The position numbers were made by a program, and so were the translations under genes. The notes beneath the pieces were generated by a model. It saw only the letters and a list, made by a program, of their open reading frames with translations, did not search any database and had not been told where the DNA came from. Of a DNA stretch of 64,000 nucleotides, positions 39,594-47,806 are shown piece after piece. Origin of the DNA: Trujillonella endophytica (lineage in GTDB: Bacteria; Actinomycetota; Actinomycetes; Mycobacteriales; Geodermatophilaceae); contig NZ_FOEE01000002.1 of NCBI RefSeq assembly GCF_900110555.1, positions 410,947 through 474,946 on the forward strand. Direction: 5' to 3'. The stretch's first letter is position 1, and each line of letters begins with the position of its first letter.

Positions 39594-40325
39594 ATGGACC
39601 TGCTCGAGCAGCCCCTGCTGCTCTTCCTCGCGCTGTTCGCGCTCTACAGCCCGATCGCCGCGCTGCCCTCCTACTTCCCGGTCGTCGGCCGGCTCGGCCC
39701 GGCCGACCAGCGGCGGCTGGCGCTGGGGCTGTTCGTCAACGTGGTGGTCTTCGCGATGGTCGCCCTGTGGGTCGGCGAGCCCCTGCTGGAGGTGCTGGGG
39801 CTCAGTACCGCCGCGCTGACGACGGTCGGTGGCATCGCGCTGCTCTACGAAGGGGTGGCGCTCATGCGCGGCACCGCGGAGCACCCCGCGCCGGCCGACG
39901 TCGAGGCCGATGTCGAGGCGGAGGTCGCCGCGCACGCGGGCGCCGGGGCGCCGCGACCGGCCGACGCGCCCGGAGCCGCCGTCGACTCCCGCGCGCCGAC
40001 CGGGGCGTGGCGGGAGTACATGTTCGTGCCGGTCACCTTCCCGCTGACCGTCGGCGGCACCACGTTCGCCTTCTTCGTCGCCTTCCGCGCCCAGGCCGAC
40101 GACGCGGGCGACGTCCTCGCGCTGTCCGTGGCCGGGGTCGCCTATGCCGCCGTCACCGCGATCACCGTGTACGCCGCGGCGCACGTGCACCGGCGGGCGT
40201 CGGCGTCGACGGCGTCCTTCCTCGACCGACTGTCGGGCATCCTGCTCACCGCCATCGCCGTCACGATCCTCGCCAGCGGGGGCACCCAGCTGGTGGTCAG
40301 CGTGCTCGAGGGCCTCGGCCGCTGA
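39594..40325 (+). CDS. MarC-family integral membrane protein
   Basis: A 243-residue protein with six membrane helices of the MarC/UPF0056 family. Typical blocks: LFLALFALYSPIAALPSYFPVV, GLSTAALTTVGGIALLYEGV and FVPVTFPLTVGGTTFAFFVA. An Ala/Asp-rich loop of about 40 residues is inserted between helices 3 and 4. The family was once linked to antibiotic resistance, but its function is not established. ATG at 39594, eight bases after the arcA stop, so it is probably co-transcribed with arcA. Confidence 0.9.
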   Translation: MDLLEQPLLLFLALFALYSPIAALPSYFPVVGRLGPADQRRLALGLFVNVVVFAMVALWVGEPLLEVLGLSTAALTTVGGIALLYEGVALMRGTAEHPAPADVEADVEAEVAAHAGAGAPRPADAPGAAVDSRAPTGAWREYMFVPVTFPLTVGGTTFAFFVAFRAQADDAGDVLALSVAGVAYAAVTAITVYAAAHVHRRASASTASFLDRLSGILLTAIAVTILASGGTQLVVSVLEGLGR

Positions 40326-40353
40326 CCCGGCCGCCGGACCGAGATCTCCTGCT

Positions 40354-40557
40354 TCAGGTCTGGACCTCGTGCAGGGACACCACGTGCAGCCCCAGGTCCT
40401 GGAGCAGGGCGAGGACACCGTGCAGGTGGGCCTCGTCGATGACCTCGCCGGAGATGATCGTCTCCGGGGGCGCCTCGAGCAGGACCATGTCGGGGAACGC
40501 GCCGCGGGTCCGGTCCGACAGGTGCCCGGCGACCCGGAACTCGTAGTGCGACGTCAC
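40354..40557 (-). CDS. small conserved hypothetical protein
   Basis: A 67-residue protein starting with GTG at 40557. It has an alternating beta/alpha feel (HYEFRVAGHLSD, then VIDEAHLHGVLALLQDLGLH and VVSLHEVQ). Similar small proteins of about this size recur in actinobacteria next to stress genes, but I know no function. It is convergent with marC and divergent from the permease. Coding is supported by G/C-rich third positions and a sensible amino-acid composition. Confidence 0.65.
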   Translation of the reverse strand: MTSHYEFRVAGHLSDRTRGAFPDMVLLEAPPETIISGEVIDEAHLHGVLALLQDLGLHVVSLHEVQT

Positions 40558-40724
40558 GATGCCCCCTTCCGGCTTCCTCCGGTCAGGGTCGCCGACGGCG
40601 CGGGCGCGTGCCTCCCCCGGCCGGGATGGGGTCCGGGCCCGGTTCGCCGGGTTCCGCGCCCCGGACCGGCACCGGGCGGACGCGGTGGCCGACCGATGCC
40701 CGCGCCGGGACCGGGCCCGCCGGA

Positions 40725-40758
40725 AGGCTCATCCGCCGCGGACGAGGCCGCCGGCCCG
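40725..40758 (+). promoter_or_regulatory. shared upstream element, permease copy
   Basis: AAGGCTCATCCGCCGC followed by GGACGAGGCCGCCGGCCCG, about 65 bp before the permease start. It is a degenerate version of the element before arcA and the CPBP gene. Confidence 0.4.
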
Positions 40759-40822
40759 TGCGGGGGCGACCGTGCGGGGCGCTCCGTGCCGAACCCGGCC
40801 CGCGGAACCGCACCCGGAGGTG

Positions 40823-42310
40823 ATGAGCGCAGCGATGGACGAGGCCCGTTCCCCCGCCGCCGGTCCCGTGTCGACGTCGCACGGCCCCGCCGCCCCGGCG
40901 GAGCGGACGATGGCCGTGCCGGCTCTGACCGCGATGGTCGTCGGGTCGATGGTCGGCGCCGGGGTGTTCTCGCTGCCCCGCAACTTCGCGCAGTCCACGG
41001 GCGTGCTCGGGACGCTCATCGCGTGGACGATCGCCGGCGCCGGGATGCTGATGCTGGCCTTCGTCTTCCAGTCCCTGGCCGTGCGCCGGCCGCACCTGGA
41101 CGCGGGTGTGTACGCCTACGCCAAGGCGGGCTTCGGCGAGTACCCCGGCTTCCTCTCCGCCCTCGGGTACTGGGCCAGCGCCTGCGTCGGCAACGTCACC
41201 TACTGGGTGCTGATCATGTCGACGCTGGGCAAGATCTGGCCGGCCATGGGCGAGGGCAGCACCCTGCTCGCCGTCGCCGTCTCCTCCGTCGGGCTGTGGG
41301 CGTTCCACCTCGTGATCCGGCGCGGGGTGCGGGAGGCGGCGGCGATCAACCAGATCGTGACGGTGGCAAAACTGGTCCCGATCGTGCTGTTCGTCGTCAT
41401 CCTGGCCGTCTCGTTCCAGGCCGGCGTCTTCGGCGACAACTTCTGGGGCGACGCGGCCGGCGGCGGCGTCCTCTCGCAGGTGAACGACACCATGCTGATC
41501 ACGGTCTTCGTCTTCCTCGGCGTCGAGGGCGCCAGCGTGTACTCCCGCTACGCCCGCCGCCGGGAGGACGTCGGCCGCGCCACCGTGCTCGGCTTCCTCA
41601 GCGTGCTGGCCCTGTTCGCGTCGGTCACGCTCCTCTCCTACGCCGCCCTGCCGCAGACCGAGCTCGGCGAGCTGCAGCAGCCCTCCGTTGCCGGCGTGCT
41701 GGAGTCCGTCGTCGGCACGTGGGGCACGGTGCTGATCAGCGTCGGCGTCATCGTGTCGGTGCTGGGCGCCTACCTCGCCTGGACGCTGATGGCCGCCGAG
41801 GTCCTCTTCGTCGCGGCCAGGGACCGGGACATGCCGCGGTTCCTCAGCCGGGTCAACGCCGCCGACGTGCCCGTCTCGGCGCTGCTGATGACCACCGCGC
41901 TGGTCCAGGTCGTGCTGCTCACGACGCTGTTCTCCGAGGACGCGTTCACCTTCACGCTCAAGCTGTGCACGGCCCTGTCGCTGGTGCCCTACCTGCTGGC
42001 GGCGGGCTACGCGCTCAGGATCGGCGTGCGGCCGGACGCCGGCGAGCGCCGGGAGCGCGGGCACGGCAGGGAACTCGCCTTCGCGGCGCTCGCCGTGCTC
42101 TACACGCTGTTCCTGATCGTCGCGGCCGGGCTGGAGTTCCTGCTCATGGCCCTGCTCATCTACGCGCCGGGCACCGTCCTGTTCGTCCGCACCCGGCGGG
42201 AGGCGGGCCGGCAGGTGTTCACCCCGGTCGAGCTCGCCCTGTTCGTGGTCGCCACCGTCGGCGCCCTCGCGGGCGTCGTCGGCCTTGCGACCGGCGTGAT
42301 CTCGATCTGA
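40823..42310 (+). CDS. APC-family amino acid permease, probable arginine/ornithine antiporter
   Basis: A 495-residue transporter with about 12 membrane helices. The N-terminal motif MVVGSMVGAGVFSLPRNFAQ matches arginine/ornithine antiporters (ArcD) of the basic amino acid/polyamine antiporter group, and FLGVEGASVYSRYARRRED is the corresponding loop after helix 6. ATG at 40823 directly follows GGAGGTG; the ATG at 40835 is an alternative because the spacing from the ribosome-binding site is tight. With arcA next door it should exchange arginine for ornithine or citrulline, an inference from motif and context. Confidence 0.88.
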   Translation: MSAAMDEARSPAAGPVSTSHGPAAPAERTMAVPALTAMVVGSMVGAGVFSLPRNFAQSTGVLGTLIAWTIAGAGMLMLAFVFQSLAVRRPHLDAGVYAYAKAGFGEYPGFLSALGYWASACVGNVTYWVLIMSTLGKIWPAMGEGSTLLAVAVSSVGLWAFHLVIRRGVREAAAINQIVTVAKLVPIVLFVVILAVSFQAGVFGDNFWGDAAGGGVLSQVNDTMLITVFVFLGVEGASVYSRYARRREDVGRATVLGFLSVLALFASVTLLSYAALPQTELGELQQPSVAGVLESVVGTWGTVLISVGVIVSVLGAYLAWTLMAAEVLFVAARDRDMPRFLSRVNAADVPVSALLMTTALVQVVLLTTLFSEDAFTFTLKLCTALSLVPYLLAAGYALRIGVRPDAGERRERGHGRELAFAALAVLYTLFLIVAAGLEFLLMALLIYAPGTVLFVRTRREAGRQVFTPVELALFVVATVGALAGVVGLATGVISI

Positions 42311-42319
42311 GGGGGCCCC

Positions 42320-42427
42320 GTGACCACGTTCATCCCGATTCCCGGACCGGTCGAGCGGATCCCGCCGGCCGGCCTGCGCACCGACGAGGAGCCGGCGGCG
42401 CAGCGGTCCCCGCTCCCGCCGTCGTAG
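42320..42427 (+). CDS. possible 35-residue proline-rich peptide
   Basis: GTG at 42320 to TAG at 42425-42427, ten bases after the permease stop and 22 bp before the MscS-type gene. Pro makes up about a quarter of the residues (TTFIPIPGPVERIPPAG). A GGGGG run lies upstream of the GTG. Same-strand spacing fits an operon member, but the short length leaves coding uncertain. Confidence 0.3.
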   Translation: MTTFIPIPGPVERIPPAGLRTDEEPAAQRSPLPPS

Positions 42428-42448
42428 GACGGGCGGCGGCAACCGGAC

Positions 42449-43468
42449 ATGACCGACGCCCCGCCGGCCGGCGTCTGCGGCCCGCGCACGCACCGCGTCT
42501 GCGAGTGGGTCTACGAGCAGACCGGCGGCAACGCCACGCTGGCCGCCGTCGCCGACTGGCTGGTCGGCCGGCCATTGGCGATCGCCGGGGTCCTGCTCGT
42601 CGGCTGGGTGCTGCGGCTGGCGGTGCGACGGCTGGTGCACCGGGGCGTCCACCGGATGCTGGCCGCGCGGCCGATCTCGGCCCCGTCCCCCGCCGCGACC
42701 GCCGGCGGCGGTGCGGCGGGTGGCGTCCCGACCCGGGAATCGGCCCGCCGCGGCACCCGGGCCGAAGCGGTCGCGGCCGCGGTCACCAGCCTGCTGTCCG
42801 CGCTGGTCTGGGTCCTGGTGCTGATCGCGGTGCTCGGCATCCTCGGCGTGGACCTGGGCCCGGTCATCGCCGGCGCCGGTCTGCTCGGCATCGCCGTCGC
42901 GTTCGGCGCGCAGAGCCTGATCCGCGACCTGCTGGCCGGGGTGTTCATCCTGCTGGAGGACCACTTCGCCATCGGTGACGAGGTCGACCTCGGCGAGGCC
43001 GTGGGCACCGTGGAGAAGATGACCTTCCGGGAGACCGTCCTCCGGGATCTCGACGGCACGGTCTGGCACGTGCGCAACGGGCTGATCGACCGGGTCGGCA
43101 ACCAGTCCCAGGTCTGGTCGGGCGCGATGGTCGACGTCGCCGTCGCCCACGGCACCGACCTGGTCCGCGCGCGCGAACTGCTGCACGAGGCCGCGGCGAC
43201 GGTGAGCCGCGAGCCCTCCTTCGCCGACGACGTCCTGGAACCACCCGAGGTCCTGGGGGTCCACCAGGTCGATGCCTGCGGGATCACGGTGCGGCTGCGC
43301 GTCAAGACGCGCGCCGGCCGCCATTTCGACCTGCAGCGGGCGCTCCTGGAGGCGATCACCACGGTCTTCCCGGCCGGCGGCGTGCAGCTCGCGACGCCCC
43401 AGCTCACCGTCCGTGCGGCCGGTCAGGTCGGCTCGGCCGGCAGGGTCGGCGGCCCGCCCACCTCGTAG
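42449..43468 (+). CDS. MscS-family mechanosensitive ion channel
   Basis: A 339-residue channel protein. A first membrane helix (LAIAGVLLVGWVLRLAV) is followed by a Gly/Ala-rich loop. Two more helices then follow, ending in the pore-lining block LLGIAVAFGAQSLIRDLLAG with its small-residue packing. The MscS beta domain comes next (VFILLEDHFAIGDEVDLGE, then VRNGLIDRVGNQSQ). Such channels open under membrane tension and release solutes on osmotic down-shock. ATG at 42449. Its 3' end overlaps the convergent lipoprotein gene by 46 bases. Confidence 0.93.
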   Translation: MTDAPPAGVCGPRTHRVCEWVYEQTGGNATLAAVADWLVGRPLAIAGVLLVGWVLRLAVRRLVHRGVHRMLAARPISAPSPAATAGGGAAGGVPTRESARRGTRAEAVAAAVTSLLSALVWVLVLIAVLGILGVDLGPVIAGAGLLGIAVAFGAQSLIRDLLAGVFILLEDHFAIGDEVDLGEAVGTVEKMTFRETVLRDLDGTVWHVRNGLIDRVGNQSQVWSGAMVDVAVAHGTDLVRARELLHEAAATVSREPSFADDVLEPPEVLGVHQVDACGITVRLRVKTRAGRHFDLQRALLEAITTVFPAGGVQLATPQLTVRAAGQVGSAGRVGGPPTS

Positions 43469-43989
43469 ACGGCCACCGGGACGGAGAGGGTCACCGACCC
43501 GGCGAGCTCGAACTCGAAGGTGATCGCCAGGCTCGTTCCGCTGCGCAGCGGCTCGACCAGGTCCGCCAGTTCCAGGTGCGGCCCGGTCGGCAGGCGCAGC
43601 GATGCCACGCCCTCGGCCGGCACCTCGATCCGGAACCGCGGGAGGGGGTCGGCATCGCCGTCGCGGAACAGCACCTGACCGGCCTCGCTGGACGCGCCGA
43701 CCAGGGCGTCGGCCGCCTCGCCGTCCCCTGCCACCGTGAGGAACAGCTCGGCCCCCTCGCCCACGACGTGGGTCGTCCCCCGCTCCCCCGGCGAGGCGAC
43801 GTACACGTGCAGCAACCGGAGGCCGGCGACCCGCCCGTCGACGCTGTCCAGACCGCGACCGGCGGCGGCCACCGGCGCGTCCGGGTCCGCCTGTTCCCGG
43901 GTGCAGGCGGTCGCGGGCAGCAGGACGACGGCCGCCAGCATCCCCGCGAGCAGGAGTGCCCGGCGCGCCGGCGCGGGCCGTCGGCTCAT
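43423..43989 (-). CDS. PCuAC-like (DUF461) lipoprotein
   Basis: A 188-residue lipoprotein: a basic start, a hydrophobic signal (LLLAGMLAAVVLLPATA) and the lipobox LPATAC, so the Cys would be lipidated and the protein outside the membrane. The remainder matches the copper chaperone PCuAC fold (LFLTVAGDGEAADALVGASS, then VPAEGVASLRLPTGPHLELA, ending in a beta strand VTLSVPVAVYE). The Met/His copper ligands of the family are mostly absent, so copper binding is doubtful. ATG at 43989. It is convergent with and overlaps the MscS-type gene. Confidence 0.8.
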   Translation of the reverse strand: MSRRPAPARRALLLAGMLAAVVLLPATACTREQADPDAPVAAAGRGLDSVDGRVAGLRLLHVYVASPGERGTTHVVGEGAELFLTVAGDGEAADALVGASSEAGQVLFRDGDADPLPRFRIEVPAEGVASLRLPTGPHLELADLVEPLRSGTSLAITFEFELAGSVTLSVPVAVYEVGGPPTLPAEPT

Positions 43990-44066
43990 GCCGTCTCCCC
44001 TGACTCCCGATCGCCCCGTGCGGCGGCCAGCCTGGCGCTGCGGGCGCGGCCGCGCGTCCCCCGCTC

Positions 44067-44108
44067 CGGATGAGGTCTCATCCGCCCGGGAGGACGCCAC
44101 CCGGCCCG
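44067..44108 (+). promoter_or_regulatory. palindromic operator and shared element, CPBP-gene copy
   Basis: CGGATGAG-GT-CTCATCCG (44067-44084) is a perfect 18-base palindrome, continued by CCCGGGAGGACGCC and CCCGGCCCG as in the arcA and permease copies. It lies 58 bp before the CPBP start and 78 bp before the divergent lipoprotein start. It is the best-conserved copy of the element. Confidence 0.6.
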
Positions 44109-44141
44109 CGACGTCGGCAGCGTCGTGGCCCGGAGGTGCCG

Positions 44142-44864
44142 ATGAGCCGAGCCGTGACCCTCCGTCCGGTCGGGAGTACCCGGTCCCGGGTGTTCGCCGC
44201 GGCGGTCGTCGGGGTGCTGCTCGTCTGGAACAACCTGGTCGTGCCGCGGGTCCCGGACCCGGCGTACGTCGCGGTCAACGTCACTGCGGCCGCCGTCCTG
44301 GTGGCGCTGGCGCGGTGGAGCGGCCTGTCGTGGGCCGACCTGGGTCTGTCCGGGCGGCGGGTGCCGGCCGGTCTGCGCTGGGGCGGTGCCGCGTTCGCGC
44401 TCGTGGCGGTCGTCCTGGCCGTCGCCGTCGTCGTCCCGCTCCTGCGGCCGCTGCTCACCGACGCCCGGGCCGCCGATCGGGACGCCGCGGAGGTCGCCGG
44501 CGAGGTGCTGGTGCGCATTCCGCTGGGAACCGTGCTGTGGGAGGAGGTCGCCTTCCGGGGCGTGCTGCTCGCCGCTCTCCTCCGGGTGCTGCCCCAACGC
44601 CGCGCGGTGGGGGTGGGCGCCGTCGTCTTCGGCGTCTGGCACGTCCGGCCCACGATCAGCGGCGTCGCGGCCAACGACCTCGCCGACGCGGCCTGGCTGC
44701 GGGCGCTGGCCGTGCTCGGCGTCTGCCTCTTCACCGCCGCCGCCGGGGTGGTGTTCTCCTGGCTCCGCCTGCGCAGCGGCAGCCTGCTGGCCCCGGTCCT
44801 GCTGCACCTGGCCACGAACACCCTGGGCACGGTCGCGGCCGCGACGGCGCACCGCCTGGGCTGA
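44142..44864 (+). CDS. CPBP-family intramembrane metalloprotease
   Basis: A 240-residue membrane protein of the CPBP/Abi (CAAX-like) protease family, with about seven helices. Its three motifs are present: EEVAFRG (the EExxxR metal/catalytic motif) near residue 130, FGVWHVRP (the second His), and HLATN (HxxxN) near the C-terminus. ATG at 44142 with CGGAGG upstream. Members process membrane or lipidated peptides or serve in bacteriocin self-immunity. The palindrome upstream ties it to the arcA and permease genes. Confidence 0.9.
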   Translation: MSRAVTLRPVGSTRSRVFAAAVVGVLLVWNNLVVPRVPDPAYVAVNVTAAAVLVALARWSGLSWADLGLSGRRVPAGLRWGGAAFALVAVVLAVAVVVPLLRPLLTDARAADRDAAEVAGEVLVRIPLGTVLWEEVAFRGVLLAALLRVLPQRRAVGVGAVVFGVWHVRPTISGVAANDLADAAWLRALAVLGVCLFTAAAGVVFSWLRLRSGSLLAPVLLHLATNTLGTVAAATAHRLG

Positions 44865-44876
44865 GCAACCGGTCCC

Positions 44877-44944
44877 CCCGCCGATCATCGGCGGGTGGCC
44901 GGCCGGCGCGCCGCGGGTGCGGGCCATCCGCCGATGATCATCGG
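44877..44944. repeat. paired GATCATCGG palindromes after the CPBP gene
   Basis: CCCGCCGAT-C-ATCGGCGGG (44877-44895) and the perfect CCGATGATCATCGG (44931-44944) lie in the gap before the LuxR gene. A related GGCGATCATCGG occurs at 56403, so this may be a dispersed intergenic palindrome; the first copy could also act as a terminator. Confidence 0.45.
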
Positions 44945-45008
44945 GCTGGGCCCGGACGTGTCCGCCGCACTACGCTGCGCCCGCGGGGTCCTAGCTTGCG
45001 AGAAGGCC

Positions 45009-47687
45009 ATGACGGTGACCGGTCCAGCGGACGCACTGGTCCATCGACGCACGTCGCGCCCCGGCGTGCCCCGGGTCAAGACCGCGGTCCCCCGGCTGCC
45101 CGGCCGGCACGTGTACCGGCCGCGGCTGACGGCCGCGCTGGAGGCGGCCGCCTCCGGCCAGGTGACGCTGGTGAGCGCGCCCGCCGGATACGGCAAGACG
45201 CTGTTGCTGGCCGAGTGGGCGGCGCGCCGACCGGAGCTCACCGGATGGATGTCGCTGGACGCCGACGACAACGACGACTCCCGCTTCTGGTCCGCGGTGC
45301 TGACGGCGGTCGCGTCGTGCCCGGCGGTGCCCGAGGACAACCCCGTCCACCGCCTGGTCGTCCCCGCCCGCCCGAGCCAGGACCCGACGTTCCTGGCCGC
45401 GGTGGTCGAGGCGGTCGACCTGGTTCCCGAACCGATCCGGCTCGTGCTCGACGACGTCCACGAGCTGACGGCGGCCGATCCGGTGCACGGGCTCGCGTCG
45501 CTGGTCCGGGACCGGCCACCCGGGCTGCACCTGGTCCTCGGCGGCCGCAGCGATCCGCCGCTGCCACTGGGCCGGATGCGGCTGGCCGGGCAGCTCTGCG
45601 AGATCCGGGCCGAGGCGCTGCGGTTCTCGATGCCCGAGGCCGACGCGCTGGTGACCGCGACCGACGTCCGGCTCGACCCCGATCAGCTGCGCCGGCTGGT
45701 CGACCAGACCGCCGGGTGGGCGGCGGGCCTGCGGCTGGCGGCGCTGTCCCTGCGGGAGACCGACGACGTCGACCGGTTCCTGGCCGACTTCGCCGGCAAC
45801 AGCCGGGCGGTCGCCGACTACCTCGTGGGCGAGATCCTGGAGCGGCTGCCCGCGCCGGCGCTGGACCTGCTGCGGGCGGTCAGCGTGTGCGATCCGCTGT
45901 CGGCACCGCTCGCGGCGGCGCTGTCGGACCGTCCCGACGCCGGCGAGATCCTCGACGGCCTGGAGCACGACACCTCGCTGATCCTCAGCTCGGGCCGGGG
46001 CCGGCTCTGGTACCGGGTCCACCCGCTGCTGCGGTCCCACCTGCTCGCCGACCTGCGCCGGCGGCGGCCGGACCTGGTGCTCGACCTGCATCGTCGGGCC
46101 GCGGACTGGTTCGCCGCGCGGGAGGACGCCGTCCCCGCTCTGGCGCACGCGCGCCGGGCCGGCGACAGCGACCTGCTCTCGGCCCTCCTGCGCCGGAACA
46201 CCGTCAAGCTGATCGCCGACGGAGCGCACCGGGCCCTCCGGGAGGCCCTCGACGGACTCGGCGGCCGGGCCGTCGCCGACGACCCCTGGTACTCCCTCGT
46301 CGCCGCCCTCGTGGACATCGAGACCGGCGCGCTGACGGCGGCCGACGCGCACCTCGACCGCGCGCGGGCGACGTGGCCGGCCCGGGCCGGGCCGGAGCTC
46401 ACCGGGCTGGACGCCCTCGTGCGTACCCGCCGGGTCAGCCTGGACGGCGACCCGCACCGGATCCTCCGGGTCACCGAGAGCCTGGACCCCGAGCCCGCCG
46501 GCACGCTCGGGCTGGCCGTCATGGGGAAGCTGGACCGGGCCCTGGCGCTGCTGATCGCCGACCGGGTCGACGAGGCGCGGGACGTCGCCGCCGGCGCGGT
46601 CGCGCAGGCCCGTCAGCTGGACCAGGCCTACCTCGCGGCCCGCGGGCTGACCGTGCTCGCGGCCGTCGAGGCGGCGCACGGGCAGTTCCAGGGGATGGTC
46701 GAGCTCGCCCGGCAGGCGGACGAGGTCGTGCCGGGAACCGACTGGCAGGCCACGGCCGGGGCGGTGCTGTCGACGCTCCTGCGGGCGTACGGCGCGCTGC
46801 TGCGGGCCGAGCCGGCGGCATGCCTGGAGATCCTCGGCCCGGCCCTCGCCTTCGGGGATCCGCACCGCGGCGGTCCGCTGGGCTCGGTGTCGACGACGGC
46901 GAGGGCCCTGCGCGGGGCCGCGTGCGTCGACCTCGGCTCCACCGGAGAGGGGCTGCAGTCCCTGCGGCACGCACGCGGCGAGACCGTCGGGCGCCCCCGC
47001 GTCACGACGACGACCGCGCTCCTGGCGGCGCTGGAGTACCCGGCGGCGGCGCTGTCCGGCCGCGGGGACGTGGCCCGCACCGTGCTCGAGTGGGCCGAGC
47101 ACGAACTGGGCTCCGCGGGCGAGGTCGCCCTCATGCGCGCGCAGCGGCTGACCGCGATGGGACGGTTGCCCGCCGCCGCCGATGCCCTGCACCCCGTCCT
47201 GACCGGATCGCTGCCCCCCGTGCTGCCGTGGACGGTCATCGACGCCCACGTGCTCGACTGCTCCCACGCGGTGCTCGGTGGTCGCCGGCACCGTGCCCGC
47301 GCCGCGCTGGAACGTGCTCTGGCCCTGACCGAGCAGATGGACGTGCTGCGACCGCTGGCGTTCTGCCCGGACGAGGTGGCGGAGCTGCTCACCGGCCTGC
47401 TGGGCAGCTTCGACGGCCGGGAGCAGATCGCCCGCCGGGTGCTCCGTGCCCGGTTCGCCCTCCGCGGCGGCGACCGCCGGGTGGGCCTGACGGAGCGGGA
47501 GCGCGCCGTCCTCACCCTGCTGCCCACGCAGCGCTCCTTCGGCGAGATCGCCGCGGAGCTGACGGTCTCGCACAGCACCGTGAAGACGCACGTCCGCGCC
47601 ATCTACACGAAACTGGGCGCCGGTTCCCGGCGCGAGGCCGTCGACCGGGCTCGCACCCGCGGCCTGATCTCCCCCGAGACGTCCTGA
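45009..47687 (+). CDS. LuxR-family ATP-dependent regulator (LAL/MalT type)
   Basis: An 892-residue regulator of the large ATP-binding LuxR group. A Walker A motif SAPAGYGKT at about residue 57 and a hydrophobic strand ending LVLDDVHEL (Walker B) belong to the STAND NTPase. A long helical-repeat region follows. The C-terminal LuxR helix-turn-helix is LTERERAVLTLLPTQRSFGE, then ELTVSHSTVKTHVRAIYTKL. MalT-type proteins need ATP and an inducer to activate transcription. ATG at 45009 begins just before the conserved start (PRVKTAVPRLPGR). The target genes are unknown; the arginine/stress genes upstream are candidates. Confidence 0.93.
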   Translation: MTVTGPADALVHRRTSRPGVPRVKTAVPRLPGRHVYRPRLTAALEAAASGQVTLVSAPAGYGKTLLLAEWAARRPELTGWMSLDADDNDDSRFWSAVLTAVASCPAVPEDNPVHRLVVPARPSQDPTFLAAVVEAVDLVPEPIRLVLDDVHELTAADPVHGLASLVRDRPPGLHLVLGGRSDPPLPLGRMRLAGQLCEIRAEALRFSMPEADALVTATDVRLDPDQLRRLVDQTAGWAAGLRLAALSLRETDDVDRFLADFAGNSRAVADYLVGEILERLPAPALDLLRAVSVCDPLSAPLAAALSDRPDAGEILDGLEHDTSLILSSGRGRLWYRVHPLLRSHLLADLRRRRPDLVLDLHRRAADWFAAREDAVPALAHARRAGDSDLLSALLRRNTVKLIADGAHRALREALDGLGGRAVADDPWYSLVAALVDIETGALTAADAHLDRARATWPARAGPELTGLDALVRTRRVSLDGDPHRILRVTESLDPEPAGTLGLAVMGKLDRALALLIADRVDEARDVAAGAVAQARQLDQAYLAARGLTVLAAVEAAHGQFQGMVELARQADEVVPGTDWQATAGAVLSTLLRAYGALLRAEPAACLEILGPALAFGDPHRGGPLGSVSTTARALRGAACVDLGSTGEGLQSLRHARGETVGRPRVTTTTALLAALEYPAAALSGRGDVARTVLEWAEHELGSAGEVALMRAQRLTAMGRLPAAADALHPVLTGSLPPVLPWTVIDAHVLDCSHAVLGGRRHRARAALERALALTEQMDVLRPLAFCPDEVAELLTGLLGSFDGREQIARRVLRARFALRGGDRRVGLTERERAVLTLLPTQRSFGEIAAELTVSHSTVKTHVRAIYTKLGAGSRREAVDRARTRGLISPETS

Positions 47688-47806
47688 CCGCCGCCCCCGG
47701 GCCGGGGCCGGCTCGCCCGCCGGGACTCCCGCCGTGGGCCGGTTAACCTGGACCGTCGAGGCGTCGCGCACCGACACCCACGACGCGTCGTCAGGGAGAT
47801 CCACTC

